From assembly GCF_002278135.3 (NCBI RefSeq), contig NZ_CP029425.2:6858001-6922000 (forward strand): DNA of 64,000 nucleotides, in the 5' to 3' direction. This document shows positions 8,280-16,509 of this stretch, piece by piece. Both the position numbers and the translations under genes were made by a program. The notes beneath the pieces were generated by a model. The model did no database searches and was not told where the DNA came from. It saw nothing but the letters and a program-made list of their open reading frames with translations. The stretch is from Bradyrhizobium ottawaense. Its GTDB lineage: Bacteria > Pseudomonadota > Alphaproteobacteria > Rhizobiales > Xanthobacteraceae. Each line of letters starts with the position of its first letter. Position 1 is the stretch's first letter.

Positions 8280-10421
8280 ATGGTCGACGTCACCGCGGGA
8301 CAGGGCGTAGGCAGCGCAAGGCCCTCGATTCCCTCCCTCAACGAGATCGTCAACGTCCTCAAGCGCGGCGACATCGCGCTGGCGCTCGGCATCCTCACCA
8401 TCCTGGTGGTGCTGATCCTGCCGCTGCCCGCGATCGTGCTGGACCTGTTCCTGGCGATCTCGATCACGCTCTCGATCCTGATCCTGATGACCTCGCTGTT
8501 CATCCAGACACCGCTGGAATTCTCGGCCTTCCCGACCATCCTGCTGATCTCGACCATGCTGCGCCTGTCGCTCAACATGGCCTCGACCCGGCTGATCCTG
8601 TCGCACGGGCACGAGGGCACGGCGGCCGCCGGTCACGTCATCGAGGCCTTCGGCAGCTTCGTGATGGGCGGCAATTTCGTCATCGGCATCATCGTCTTCG
8701 CCATCCTGATCATCGTCAATTTCGTCGTCATCACCAAGGGTTCGGGCCGTATCGCCGAGGTTGCCGCCCGCTTCCACCTCGACGCCATGCCCGGCAAGCA
8801 GATGGCGATCGACGCCGACCTCGGCGCCGGCCTGATCGACGAAAAGGTCGCCAAGCACCGCCGCAAGGAGCTGGAGGACGAGAGCGGCTTCTTCGGCGCC
8901 ATGGACGGTGCCTCCAAATTCGTCCGCGGCGATGCCATCGCCGGCCTGTTGATCGTCTTCATCAACGTCGTCGGCGGCATGATCATCGGCGTGGCGCAGC
9001 AGGGCATGTCCTTTGCCGATGCGGGGCGCAGCTACACGCTGCTGACCGTCGGTGACGGCCTCGTCACCCAGGTGCCGGCGCTGATCGTCTCGACCGCGGC
9101 CGGCCTGCTCGTCTCCAAGGCCGGCGTCTCCGGCGCCGCCGACAAGGCGCTGATGAAGCAGTTCTCCGGCTATCCGCAGGCGCTCGCGATGTCCTCGGCG
9201 GTCATGCTGGTGCTGGCGGCCCTGCCGGGCATCCCGACCCTCCCCTTCCTGGCGCTCGGCACCGGCGCCGGTGCGCTCGCCTGGCACGCCCGCAACCGCA
9301 ACCGGGTGACGGCCAAGGCCGAGGAAGCCGCCATGGCCGCACCCGCTGCGGGAACGCCGGGTGCGGCGGGCACGGCTGCGGCCGAAGAGCCGATCTCGGC
9401 GGCGCTCAAGATCGACGACCTCAAGATCGAGCTCGGCTATGCGCTGCTGCCGCTCGTCAACGGCCCCGACGGCACCGACCGCCTCACCGAGCAGATCAAG
9501 GCGCTGCGCCGTTCGCTCGCGATCGAGATGGGTTTTGTGATGCCGGCGGTGCGCATCCTCGACAACGTCCAGCTCGAGGCCAACACCTACATCATCAAGA
9601 TCAAGGAGGTCGACGCCGGCACCGGCAAGATCTGGCCGAACCAGTTCATGGTGATGGACCCCGGCGGCAGCCAGGTGCAGGTGCCCGGCATCCACACCAC
9701 CGAGCCGACCTTCGGCCTGCCCGCGACCTGGGTCGATGCCAGTCTCAAGGAGGAGGCCTCGCTCAAGGGCTACACCGTCGTCGACGCCGCGACCGTGCTC
9801 TCGACCCATCTCACCGAGCTGCTCAAGGCCAACATGTCGGACCTGCTCTCCTACGGCGAGGTGCAGAAACTGCTCAAGGAGCTGCCGAAGGAGCAGGGCG
9901 AGCTGGTCAAGGACATCGTGCCGGGACAGGTCACGGTCTCCGGCATCCAGCGCGTGCTGCAGCTGCTGCTCGCCGAGCGCATCTCGATCCGCGATCTCTC
10001 CACCATCCTCGAAGGCATCGCCGACTCGCTCGCCTTCTCGCGCAATCCCGCCACCATGGTCGAGCACGTCCGGGCCCGCCTGGCGCGGCAGATCTGCGCG
10101 CAGAACACCTCCTATCCCGGCTATCTGCCGCTGATCGCGCTGTCGGCGCGGTGGGAGCAGGCCTTTGCCGAATCCATCATCGGCCAGGGCGAAGAGCGCA
10201 GCCTTGCGATGCAGCCCTCGAAATTGTCGGAGTTCATGACCGGCGTGCGCGAGGCGTTCGAGCGCGCCGCCCGCGAAGGCGAGGCGCCGGTGCTGGTCAC
10301 CTCTGCGGCAATTCGTCCCTTCGTCCGCTCCCTGGTGGAGCGGTTCCGGGCCCAGACGACGGTGCTGTCGCAGGCCGAGATCCACCCCAGGGCGAGATTG
10401 AAAACTGTCGGAAGCATCTGA
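8280..10421 (+). CDS. flhA: Flagellar export apparatus protein FlhA
   Basis: 713 residues from ATG 8280, chosen because GGGGAGG lies about ten bases upstream. The N-terminal half is a membrane domain with the conserved segments of the family: TPLEFSAFPTILLISTMLRL, then SFVMGGNFVIGIIVFAILI, then FFGAMDGASKFVRGDAIAG, which is the FHIPEP-region core of FlhA/InvA/LcrD. The C-terminal cytosolic domain follows a linker rich in Ala and Gly near residue 345. FlhA is the main gate of the flagellar type III export machine and works with the FliI ATPase encoded at 23.4 kb. It stands alone on the plus strand behind a CtrA-like box. Confidence 0.96.
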   Translation: MVDVTAGQGVGSARPSIPSLNEIVNVLKRGDIALALGILTILVVLILPLPAIVLDLFLAISITLSILILMTSLFIQTPLEFSAFPTILLISTMLRLSLNMASTRLILSHGHEGTAAAGHVIEAFGSFVMGGNFVIGIIVFAILIIVNFVVITKGSGRIAEVAARFHLDAMPGKQMAIDADLGAGLIDEKVAKHRRKELEDESGFFGAMDGASKFVRGDAIAGLLIVFINVVGGMIIGVAQQGMSFADAGRSYTLLTVGDGLVTQVPALIVSTAAGLLVSKAGVSGAADKALMKQFSGYPQALAMSSAVMLVLAALPGIPTLPFLALGTGAGALAWHARNRNRVTAKAEEAAMAAPAAGTPGAAGTAAAEEPISAALKIDDLKIELGYALLPLVNGPDGTDRLTEQIKALRRSLAIEMGFVMPAVRILDNVQLEANTYIIKIKEVDAGTGKIWPNQFMVMDPGGSQVQVPGIHTTEPTFGLPATWVDASLKEEASLKGYTVVDAATVLSTHLTELLKANMSDLLSYGEVQKLLKELPKEQGELVKDIVPGQVTVSGIQRVLQLLLAERISIRDLSTILEGIADSLAFSRNPATMVEHVRARLARQICAQNTSYPGYLPLIALSARWEQAFAESIIGQGEERSLAMQPSKLSEFMTGVREAFERAAREGEAPVLVTSAAIRPFVRSLVERFRAQTTVLSQAEIHPRARLKTVGSI

Positions 10422-10477
10422 TTTGCCTTAAGAAGCCGTGTGTTTTTCGGCCACAGGCAAATGGTTTCTGAGTTCCT

Positions 10478-10510
10478 GGCGCCTTGTGGACCAAACCTCG
10501 ACAAGGCGCC
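10478..10510 (+). terminator. Hairpin after flhA
   Basis: GGCGCCTTGT (10478-10487) and ACAAGGCGCC (10501-10510) form a perfect 10-bp stem 57 bases after the flhA stop codon. There is no clear U-tract, so it may be a Rho-dependent end or an mRNA-stabilising structure. Confidence 0.5.
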
Positions 10511-10615
10511 TGACAGGCACATTACAGCTTTGAAATAATTGCAAAAATGCACGATCAAGGGTCGCTTTTGATCGCGATCTTTCACGTCCTGTCACGCTCT
10601 TGTGATGGCCTCTTG

Positions 10616-10641
10616 GGAACGAATCCCCCCAATACTAGGTT
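10616..10641 (+). promoter_or_regulatory. EcfG-type (general stress sigma) promoter candidate
   Basis: GGAAC-N17-GGTT closely matches the alphaproteobacterial general-stress consensus GGAAC-N16/17-CGTT, with one mismatch. It lies 75 bases before a small membrane-protein gene at 10716. Confidence 0.5.
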
Positions 10642-10715
10642 GTTGGGCACCGGAAGCATGAACCTGCCTGAAACGGCCGGCGACTACTTCGGGTAGATGG
10701 CGGCAGGAGGCTTCC

Positions 10716-10916
10716 ATGAACCACTCGATCTACAGCGCAGATCGCGCGACCCATTTGAAAGTCGTGGTCGTTGCCCTCGTCGCAGGGATCGCGGTGGCGG
10801 GCCTCGGCATCACGGCACGCACGGGTTCGGACGAAGGTCTGACCCAGACCGCCCGCGTCATCAAGGCCGACAAGCCGGTTGTTATCACCAGCGCGAATGC
10901 ATCCCTCGTTCGCTAA
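10716..10916 (+). CDS. Small single-pass membrane protein, 66 residues
   Basis: The protein has a hydrophobic segment at about residues 16-33 (VVVVALVAGIAVAGLGI) and a short polar C-terminal tail. It is preceded by GGAGG eight bases upstream, by an EcfG-like promoter, and followed by a strong terminator, so it looks like a stand-alone expressed gene. No family with known function is recognised. The promoter suggests stress induction, which is inference. Confidence 0.65.
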   Translation: MNHSIYSADRATHLKVVVVALVAGIAVAGLGITARTGSDEGLTQTARVIKADKPVVITSANASLVR

Positions 10917-11013
10917 GGAGATCTGACGAGTTTTTTGAATTCACGCGGCTCTTTACCAGCCCCCCAAAGTCGCCACGTGGATATGTAGACGACCCCAACC
11001 CCAAGTCGACTAC

Positions 11014-11044
11014 AGAAAGCGCCCGCCCCCCACGGGCGCTTTCT
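11014..11044 (+). terminator. Strong intrinsic terminator-like hairpin
   Basis: AGAAAGCGCCCG (11014-11025) and CGGGCGCTTTCT (11033-11044) make a perfect 12-bp stem with a 7-base loop, about 100 bases after the small membrane-protein gene. The run of T residues is inside the stem, as in many bidirectional terminators. Confidence 0.75.
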
Positions 11045-11170
11045 CATGTCTGGGGGTGTGATTGCAGGCGCGCTCGCCAAATTCATCAAACACACGACTG
11101 TCTCCTCTCGTGTTCCGGACGCGCTGCAACGCGATTTCAGCACCCGCCTCACTCCGTCATTCCCGGCCCG

Positions 11171-11203
11171 CGTAGGATGGGTTGAGCGCAGCGATACCCA
11201 TCA
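11171..11203 (+). repeat. REP element, GTAG-headed, at the 3' side of the RAYT gene
   Basis: GTAG is followed by a hairpin with arms GATGGGT and ACCCATC. A GTAG tetranucleotide 5' of an imperfect hairpin is the layout that REP-associated tyrosine transposases recognise. The stop codon of the transposase gene lies inside this element. A matching inverted copy lies on the other side of the gene. Confidence 0.85.
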
Positions 11204-11746
11204 TCTGCCCTCTCCTCTTTCACCGTATTCGTGTGCATCCTCCGAACGATCGCCGGCCCAGTCGACCGGATAATTGCCAAGCCTCACATGGCGATGAAAC
11301 GAGGACCATGCCCAGTCGCATACGCGCGGGACCAGCCCATGCTTGACCGGATTGATGTGGACGTAGTCGACATGGCGCACGAAATCGCCTTCATCGCGTA
11401 TGGCATGCTCCCAATAGCGGCGCTGCCAGATTCCGCGTTCGCCCCTTGCGGCGCGGCTCGATGATATTCGTTCACCGCGCTCGACGCCGCGAGAAAATGC
11501 TGACTTGACCAGTCGCCAGCGTGTTGCGAAATCGGAATCGCCTTCGGGTAACGACCATACCGCATGGAGATGATCGGGCAGCACAACGACGGCGTCGATC
11601 GTGAAGGGATGACGTCGGCGTGTTTCGCGGAAGGCCGCGCGCAAGATCTCGACATGGTCCGTCAGCAGGGAAAGCCTGCGCTCCGCCAGATTGACGGTAA
11701 AGAAGAAGCTGCCTCCCGGGACGAAGTTGCGACGATAATTTGTCAT
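11201..11746 (-). CDS. REP-associated tyrosine transposase (RAYT), IS200/IS605-like Y1 family
   Basis: 181 residues from ATG 11746 (ATG 11749 is adjacent). It starts MTNYRRNFVPGGSFFFTVNL, typical of the family, and has the metal-binding HUH motif as DHLHAVW near residue 70. The lone catalytic tyrosine is probably in the VDYVHINPVKHGLV segment, another family hallmark. These single-strand endonucleases act on REP hairpins and are usually one copy per genome and vertically kept. The gene is flanked by two inverted GTAG-headed REPs, and two REP pairs (REPINs) lie 3 kb away, so the system looks complete. It probably does not move as a standard IS. Confidence 0.93.
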   Translation of the reverse strand: MTNYRRNFVPGGSFFFTVNLAERRLSLLTDHVEILRAAFRETRRRHPFTIDAVVVLPDHLHAVWSLPEGDSDFATRWRLVKSAFSRGVERGERISSSRAARGERGIWQRRYWEHAIRDEGDFVRHVDYVHINPVKHGLVPRVCDWAWSSFHRHVRLGNYPVDWAGDRSEDAHEYGERGEGR

Positions 11747-11768
11747 CATGAATTGGCGGAGAAGAAAG

Positions 11769-11804
11769 TGATGGGTTTCGCAAGGGCTCAACCCATCCTA
11801 CGGG
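11769..11804 (-). repeat. REP element at the 5' side of the RAYT gene
   Basis: Read on the minus strand it is GTAG-GATGGGT...ACCCATC, inverted relative to the copy at 11171. It lies directly upstream of the RAYT start and could carry part of its leader. Confidence 0.85.
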
Positions 11805-11819
11805 CTCAGCAAGACTTGT

Positions 11820-13097
11820 TCACTTTTTCCTGAGCTGGACCTTTTGAAGCCAACTGCAACTCCCGCCGGTCCCGAATATCAAAATGCTCGAATCGGAATG
11901 CGGGAGCATGAACGAGGCACGCCCATTCGATCCGTCGCACACTCGCTCTACCGTATTGGGGAGAAGATCACGGGTGATTTGGGTCGTTGCCCGCTCTAGA
12001 TAAAAAAGGTTTGTACCTTCCGCAGCGACACAGAAGGTGATCAGACCACCGTCTAGAGGAGCAACAACGGTACGAGGGCACGGCATGGGTCCTAGGCGAC
12101 CTGGCACAACAGTATCGGGAACGTCTTTCTGCCAAATAATCTGGCCCTTCGGAGTGATGCGCGCAACGCTCAATGGCTTTGCCGAAGGAGGCTTCGACCA
12201 TGGCTCAGTCCACGCAGTCGCTGCGTAAAGGTCGCCCCGTCCGGAAACAACTTTCATTAGCCAAGCGGAGCTTGGATTTTGAGCCGGCTCTTCACGGACA
12301 AGTTGACGATCAAGAAGTCGACCTTCAGTCTCAAACCGCCATAAAGCGACTCGCACAGCAGCGCCGACAGGATGGCCATCGACAGCTTCGAAAGCCACTA
12401 CCGCAATCAAATCATTCAATACAGTAACCGAGGCGATTTTGCCCGCGCCGAACGTCTTCTCCCAAACGATCTCTCCATCTCCAGATATTCGCGCGAGCCA
12501 GCTTGCGTCGTCTTCTCTCCCGACGATCACCGCGTCACCGCTGGGCAAAACCGCTATATCAGCAATTGTGTTATCACGATTGCGCGCAACCTCAATTTCC
12601 CGAATCACGTGCCCGGCCGGGTCGAGCTTTGCGATGTAGCCATCAGACAAAGGAGCACCACCGATCGAACGTCGGATGTTCTGCGTTCCCCCGACCCAGA
12701 GCGAGCCGTCCGCTGCCACTGCCAAATGGATGGCGGAGGCAGCAAGCATCTTCGCACTCAGAATTGGAACGCGGGTACCAGTGCTAAGCTCGCTCGCGCC
12801 GATCGACAATGCCAGGCGCTTCTCACGATCTTGAAGAAGGAGGACCGCGGTGCCGTTCGTCGCTGGAGCAACCTCCAGTACCGTGACCTCCGGGATAGAC
12901 CAAAGGTATTTTGACGATGATATAAGTCCGTTACCGCTACTCGGCTCGGCAGATAGAGGAAAGTTCAGACAGCTAAGCGAGCTGAGGAAAAACAATGCAG
13001 CCGGAAGCGCCCTAATGGTAGGCTCTAGGCAGCTCGCGGCAACAGACAGCAGCCGACCACACCAAGCTGCATTAGGGTCCAGACTCAATTGAGCCAA
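11820..13097 (-). CDS. Hypothetical repeat (beta-propeller-like) protein, 5' end replaced by an IS element
   Basis: A 425-codon frame. The hydrophobic segment LPAALFFLSSLSCLNFPLSA may be a signal sequence, and the rest holds recurring blade-like strands such as LAVAADGSLWVGGT, IAVLPSGDAVIVGRED and GDLYAATAWTEP, as in WD40/PQQ-type propellers. The first eight codons, beginning with a TTG, come from the end of the IS at 13076-13907. If the IS is removed, the frame continues upstream to ATG 13948 (MPPVFRVYAYRLA...), which suggests the insertion split the native N-terminus. The remaining frame is open, but its translation is uncertain. Function unknown. Confidence 0.55.
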   Translation of the reverse strand: MAQLSLDPNAAWCGRLLSVAASCLEPTIRALPAALFFLSSLSCLNFPLSAEPSSGNGLISSSKYLWSIPEVTVLEVAPATNGTAVLLLQDREKRLALSIGASELSTGTRVPILSAKMLAASAIHLAVAADGSLWVGGTQNIRRSIGGAPLSDGYIAKLDPAGHVIREIEVARNRDNTIADIAVLPSGDAVIVGREDDASWLARISGDGEIVWEKTFGAGKIASVTVLNDLIAVVAFEAVDGHPVGAAVRVALWRFETEGRLLDRQLVREEPAQNPSSAWLMKVVSGRGDLYAATAWTEPWSKPPSAKPLSVARITPKGQIIWQKDVPDTVVPGRLGPMPCPRTVVAPLDGGLITFCVAAEGTNLFYLERATTQITRDLLPNTVERVCDGSNGRASFMLPHSDSSILIFGTGGSCSWLQKVQLRKK

Positions 13098-13845
13098 TAT
13101 GCGACGAGAGCGGCGAGATGAACAGCGGCCAAAAAATTACGGGCGAGCTTGTCATATCGCGTGGCGATGCGCCGGAAGTCCTTGAGCCTGCAAAAGCAGC
13201 GTTCGATGACATTTCGTCCTTTGTAGGCGCGTTTGTTGAAGCGATGGATGACGACACGGTTAGATTTATTGGGGATTACGGGCTTGGCGCCACGACGAAT
13301 GATTGCGCCGCGAAGCTTGTCGCCATCATACCCTTTGTCGGCGAGGAGCACGCTCATGGGTGGCGCGAGCGCCAGGACATCGGGAGCCGCAGCGATATCG
13401 GCATCTTGGCCTGGAGTCAGATGCAGGACGACCGGCCGGCAGAGCGGATCGCTCAGCGCATGGATTTTTGTCGTGCGGCCTCCGCGCGAGCGGCCGATTG
13501 CTTGATTGTGCTCCCCCCTTTTCCGCCGGAGGCACACCGGTGAGCTTTAATCGAGGTCGAGTCGAGCGACAGTACGACGCCGTCTTCGCCAGGCTTGGCC
13601 AGCGCTTCGAAGATTGCGCACCATCGTCCTCGCTTGGCCCAGCGATTGAAGCGATTGTAGATCGTCGTGTAAGGGCCGTATTCACGTGGACAATCACGCC
13701 ATCGTGCACCCGATTGCAGCATGTGAATGATGCCGCTGACGATGCGTCGGTCGTCGTCCCGATCCGGCCCCGTCAGTCCCCTCGGCAGATGCGGTTCGAT
13801 ACGCGCCCATTGCCTGTCGTTCAGCCAAAACAAACCAGCGCGCAT
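13085..13845 (-). CDS. IS5-family transposase, two frames joined by -1 frameshift (copy 1)
   Basis: Frame A (13845 to 13453) encodes the N-terminal DUF4096-like region, starting MRAGLFWLNDRQWARIEPHL, and the first catalytic Asp in LSLDSTSIKAH. Frame B (13537 to 13085) encodes RGGRTTKIHALSD, the second Asp in LLADKGYDGD and the Glu in VIERCFCRLKDFRR, completing the DDE site. The frames overlap at an A4G6 run (13513-13522 on the minus strand). This fits programmed -1 slippage, as is usual for this IS group. All catalytic residues are present, so the element may be active. Confidence 0.9.
13513..13522 (-). other. Slippery A4G6 site of the IS transposase
   Basis: AAAAGGGGGG on the minus strand sits in the overlap of the two transposase frames. 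Slipping back one base here joins GGK in frame A to RGEHN in frame B. Confidence 0.7.
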
Positions 13846-13953
13846 TCTCTCGCCCCCGAATCAACACGTAGGCAAGAGAATCACGTGGCGCTATTTAGGT
13901 ACAGACCCTAGCCAATCGATACGCATAAACGCGGAACACAGGCGGCATCGAAT

Positions 13954-14493
13954 TTACCACTTACCGGGCTCTATTTGATCGCGCATCTCGCTTTCGCCCC
14001 CAAACGGAGCAACCACATCGATGATCTTCCTGTTCGCCCCGCTCTTCCATTCCGTCGGCGTCAACCGCACATCCCCCGCATCGATCCGCTTCGCAACGGT
14101 CTCATCCGCCAGCGCCCAGAATGCGACGCCAACCGGCTGCTCGCCCTTGTAGAAGATGCGGAACTGCTGCAGCAGGATCGCCGGCATCACCAGCCATTCG
14201 AGATCGCCGAGCGGGATCGCCTTGTGGCGCGGCGACTGCGTCATCAGCCAGGTGATCTCGCCGAGCACCTGCGACACGGTCTTGGGCGGCGGGACCGCTT
14301 GCGCGGCGGCGGTGGAAGCCCCGGATTCGTTTGCGGCCTGGGCGCCGTTCGCGTGCGGAGCGCTGCCGGACGCTTCGCCGAGGCCGGCGCTCGCCTGCCC
14401 TGCTGCCGCTGGCGTTGGCTCTTCGATCCGCTTCGCGGCTCCGGTCTTCGTCATCCGCTTCTCTCCACGCGTCTTCTTCCCGGTGCCCGGCAT
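13954..14493 (-). CDS. HlyC-like toxin-activating lysine acyltransferase, short C-terminus
   Basis: 179 residues from ATG 14493, chosen because AAGGAG lies upstream and the longer frame runs into a repeat. Residues 1-70 are a Lys-rich then Ala/Gly/Ser-rich leader. The rest matches HlyC: VLGEITWLMTQSPRHK, with the His that corresponds to the catalytic H23 of HlyC, then VMPAILLQQFRIFYKGEQPV, then EWKSGANRKIIDVVAPFGG, with the conserved Asp before the APFG motif. HlyC enzymes move an acyl chain from ACP to lysines of RTX toxins. The protein ends about ten residues after APFGG, so the usual C-terminal part is missing. No RTX toxin or type I exporter gene is in the window. Confidence 0.75.
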   Translation of the reverse strand: MPGTGKKTRGEKRMTKTGAAKRIEEPTPAAAGQASAGLGEASGSAPHANGAQAANESGASTAAAQAVPPPKTVSQVLGEITWLMTQSPRHKAIPLGDLEWLVMPAILLQQFRIFYKGEQPVGVAFWALADETVAKRIDAGDVRLTPTEWKSGANRKIIDVVAPFGGESEMRDQIEPGKW

Positions 14494-14535
14494 CGGCCTG
14501 TTCTCCTTGCGAGAAAGGCCGAAGTTGAGAGCGGC

Positions 14536-14620
14536 CGTAGGATGGGTGGAGCGAAGCGATACCCATCGTTTCAGCGGCAGAGGATGATGGGTTTCGCAAG
14601 GGCTCAACCCATCCTACGGG
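14536..14620. repeat. REPIN 1: two inverted GTAG-headed REPs
   Basis: One REP runs from 14536 to 14567 (plus strand) and its inverted partner from 14584 to 14620, with about 16 bases between. Both share GTAG-GATGGGT...ACCCATC with the elements flanking the RAYT gene. This paired form is the unit thought to be mobilised by RAYTs. Confidence 0.85.
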
Positions 14621-14847
14621 CTGCTATGGACAGAATGCCATTCCCAACCCCTGCGGGTGACGCTAGACGAAACAACCTGGGCACATCAAGCAATAATTTG
14701 ATGACGGAGTTGTCGGCGCGCGAGGCGTGTGGATTTCGCCACGCCGGCGTCATGAAGGATGTTGCAGCTTGCCGCGTCACGATACCGCCTGCTCTGTTGT
14801 GCGAACGCCGTGACGGAGTGTGAAGTACCAGCGCCCACCACTCTCGT

Positions 14848-14895
14848 GTCCCGGACGCGCTGCAGCGATCTTACGCTGCTGCGCAGAGCCGGGAC
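14848..14895. repeat. Palindromic repeat, GTCCCGG family, copy a
   Basis: GTCCCGG (14848-14854) pairs with CCGGGAC (14889-14895) around an inner stem of GCTGCAGCG-like sequence. It differs from both the REP and the GTCATTCC repeats. A similar element follows at 14927. Confidence 0.65.
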
Positions 14896-14926
14896 CCAGG
14901 AAGCCACAGCATTTGCTGCCACGTGG

Positions 14927-14977
14927 GCCCCGGCTCTGCAGCGCATCGCTGAAGAAGCGCTGCGCTGCGTCCGGGGC
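14927..14977. repeat. Palindromic repeat, GTCCCGG family, copy b
   Basis: GCCCCGG (14927-14933) pairs with CCGGGGC (14971-14977), with internal CTGCAGCGC and GCGCTGCG arms. A half copy (TTCCGGACGCGCTGCA) is also visible near 11113. Confidence 0.6.
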
Positions 14978-15002
14978 ATGAGAGCGGAATTTGGACGCAG
15001 CT

Positions 15003-15092
15003 CGTAGGATGGGTAGAGCGCAGCGAAACCCATCAACACTTCCCCTGTGTTGAAACATGATGGGTTTCGCAAGTGCTCTACCCATCCTACGC
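15003..15092. repeat. REPIN 2: two inverted GTAG-headed REPs
   Basis: REPs at 15003-15034 (plus) and 15059-15092 (minus) are arranged head to tail around a 24-base spacer. Compared with the RAYT-flanking copies, the position after GATGGGT is A instead of T, and the partner arm has the compensating T. The hairpin is thus preserved by paired changes. Confidence 0.85.
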
Positions 15093-16002
15093 CTCCGAGA
15101 CACGCCTTCGCATCCTCGCGGCTGATCTCGCCCGAGCTTTGCTTGATCTCTTCACCCTCTTGAATGGAGAGGGCGCAGGGAAGACCGGGCGCCGGCTGGC
15201 ACCCGCGGTCCACTGTGCGAATCCTGCGTAACAAGAAGCTGCACAGCGGCATACAGGTGTAGCCAGGACATCCCGGCCTTCCCTGCGCAGTGGCTTTACG
15301 GCTTATGTCGTGATCTCCCCGGGGAGCGTTGCACTATTGCCCCCGTCGCCTTGCGGATGGCTGATGCGTGGGCCCGGTTGGACCGCACACATCACCACAA
15401 GACTTGGCGCACAGACCCCGGGCGCCAGGACCACACGATTTTGCCGTACGCCGATCACACCGGTCGTGTGCGCGATGCTTTCGCTCACGGCTCTCCGCCC
15501 TGCGAAAGCTCTTCGCGCCGATGCAATCAGCGTCCACCGCCGCCCGGCCCGCGTTCGTGACGATCGCGATACGCCCCTCTTCCTTGGGCCGGGTTGCGAC
15601 GACACATACGCCCTTTCCGAAATTCGGTAAAGTGGAATATTTTTAAGGCGCCGATTGACCGATGGATTGGGTGTTTTGCCCGTCGGGCAACACAAGGGCT
15701 TGTAAGCTGGGCCCATCCACCGAATTGGTCTCGGTCAGTAGCCTCCGTGTCAAATTTCCAGGATTGCAATCAAGGCTGATGTCGGCGAACCGCACCGCAA
15801 GTCAGGTATAAAGCTTAAAGCCGCTCTTCCAGCGGCGTTCCTGGAAAGCTACATGGAAATCACGATCAGCCGCTAGACGTCGCGCCCAATGGCTTTCCAT
15901 CTCGAGAAAAACGCCGACCGCTTAAATGAAGCGCAGGCGGCGGCTTACCAGCCCCCGGGAGGGTGAGAGCAAAATCCCGATGAAGGAGAACGAGACCTGA
16001 AT
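15093..16002. other. Gene-free stretch with apparent repetitive sequence
   Basis: No open frame here has convincing coding character. The Pro/Arg-rich frames on both strands over 15300-15720 are of a kind often seen as spurious calls in rhizobial genomes. The sequence may belong to a dispersed noncoding repeat family, but only one copy is in this window. Confidence 0.4.
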
Positions 16003-16203
16003 TCAAGATGGCGGCAGTAGGCCCGGCGAGGTCAGCCACTTGTTGAGCTCCCCAGCAACATCGATCTGGCGGGCTTTTCGCAGAAGCTCCGCGCGGCGGA
16101 CGCCAGCGGGCATCCCGTTGGCCTGTAGGCGGAGATTGATCGCCTCTTGCGCAAGGCGGTATTCGAATGTCAAGGATTGTCGTGGGGACCGTTGAGCCGG
16201 CAT
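16003..16203 (-). CDS. Small conserved rhizobial-type hypothetical protein, 66 residues
   Basis: The protein reads MPAQRSPRQSLTFEYRLAQE and ends LNKWLTSPGLLPPS. The layout is a helix rich in Ala, Glu and Arg, then LLRKARQIDVA, then a Trp and a SPGL..P tail. It resembles a family of very short proteins that I associate with Bradyrhizobiaceae and that has no known function. The longer upstream extension of the frame is not used. A helical, basic protein of this size could bind nucleic acid, but nothing shows this directly. Confidence 0.6.
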   Translation of the reverse strand: MPAQRSPRQSLTFEYRLAQEAINLRLQANGMPAGVRRAELLRKARQIDVAGELNKWLTSPGLLPPS

Positions 16204-16509
16204 GTATGACGCTCCGCTGCGGGGTTGAGCGGGAGCGCAACTTGCGTTCACACCACCGATAGATGCTATGGGCCGCTCGATGGTCGTGGGACAGTGCGCC
16301 TTTATCTGCCGGATAGCGAGCGCTTTGTTCGGTTCCTGGCAGCAACTATCCGCATCCACTGGCGCCTTGTGCGGTCTGCCCTCCCATCCAATACCGTGCC
16401 AGCCAGATGAAGAGCACGCTTTCGTTGGCGCACCACTCGACAACCTTTGGCATCATCGTTCGTCATCTCACAGGCTCTCTCAATTGGCGCGCATGTTCGG
16501 AAGCGAGAC
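16204..16509. other. Intergenic stretch, nothing recognised
   Basis: Several open frames cross this stretch on both strands, but none shows a ribosome site with a plausible domain. I see no tRNA, repeat or strong hairpin. Confidence 0.4.

Larger units (their letters stand above)
13076..13907 (-). mobile_element. IS5-family element (IS427-like), copy 1, 832 bp
   Basis: The ends are GGTCCAGAC at the left and, on the other strand, GGTCTGTACC at the right, giving short imperfect inverted repeats. It is flanked by TTAG on the left and CTAG on the right, consistent with the YTAR-type target of this group plus one change. It carries one transposase made from two frames. A near-identical copy in the same orientation lies at 62469-63300, with only a few base differences. 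Confidence 0.9.

Noticed and set aside
8097..10385. A 762-codon minus-strand frame
   Set aside because: It mirrors flhA, is dominated by Asp, Arg, Gly and His, and has no domain. It is a shadow of flhA.
12173..12914. Plus-strand frames across the propeller-like gene
   Set aside because: They lie antisense to a frame with regular strand repeats and show no ribosome sites or domains.
15303..15716. A 137-codon minus-strand frame that looks open and conserved
   Set aside because: The composition is Arg/Pro/Ser-rich and typical of spurious rhizobial calls over noncoding repeats. I list the stretch as non-coding instead.
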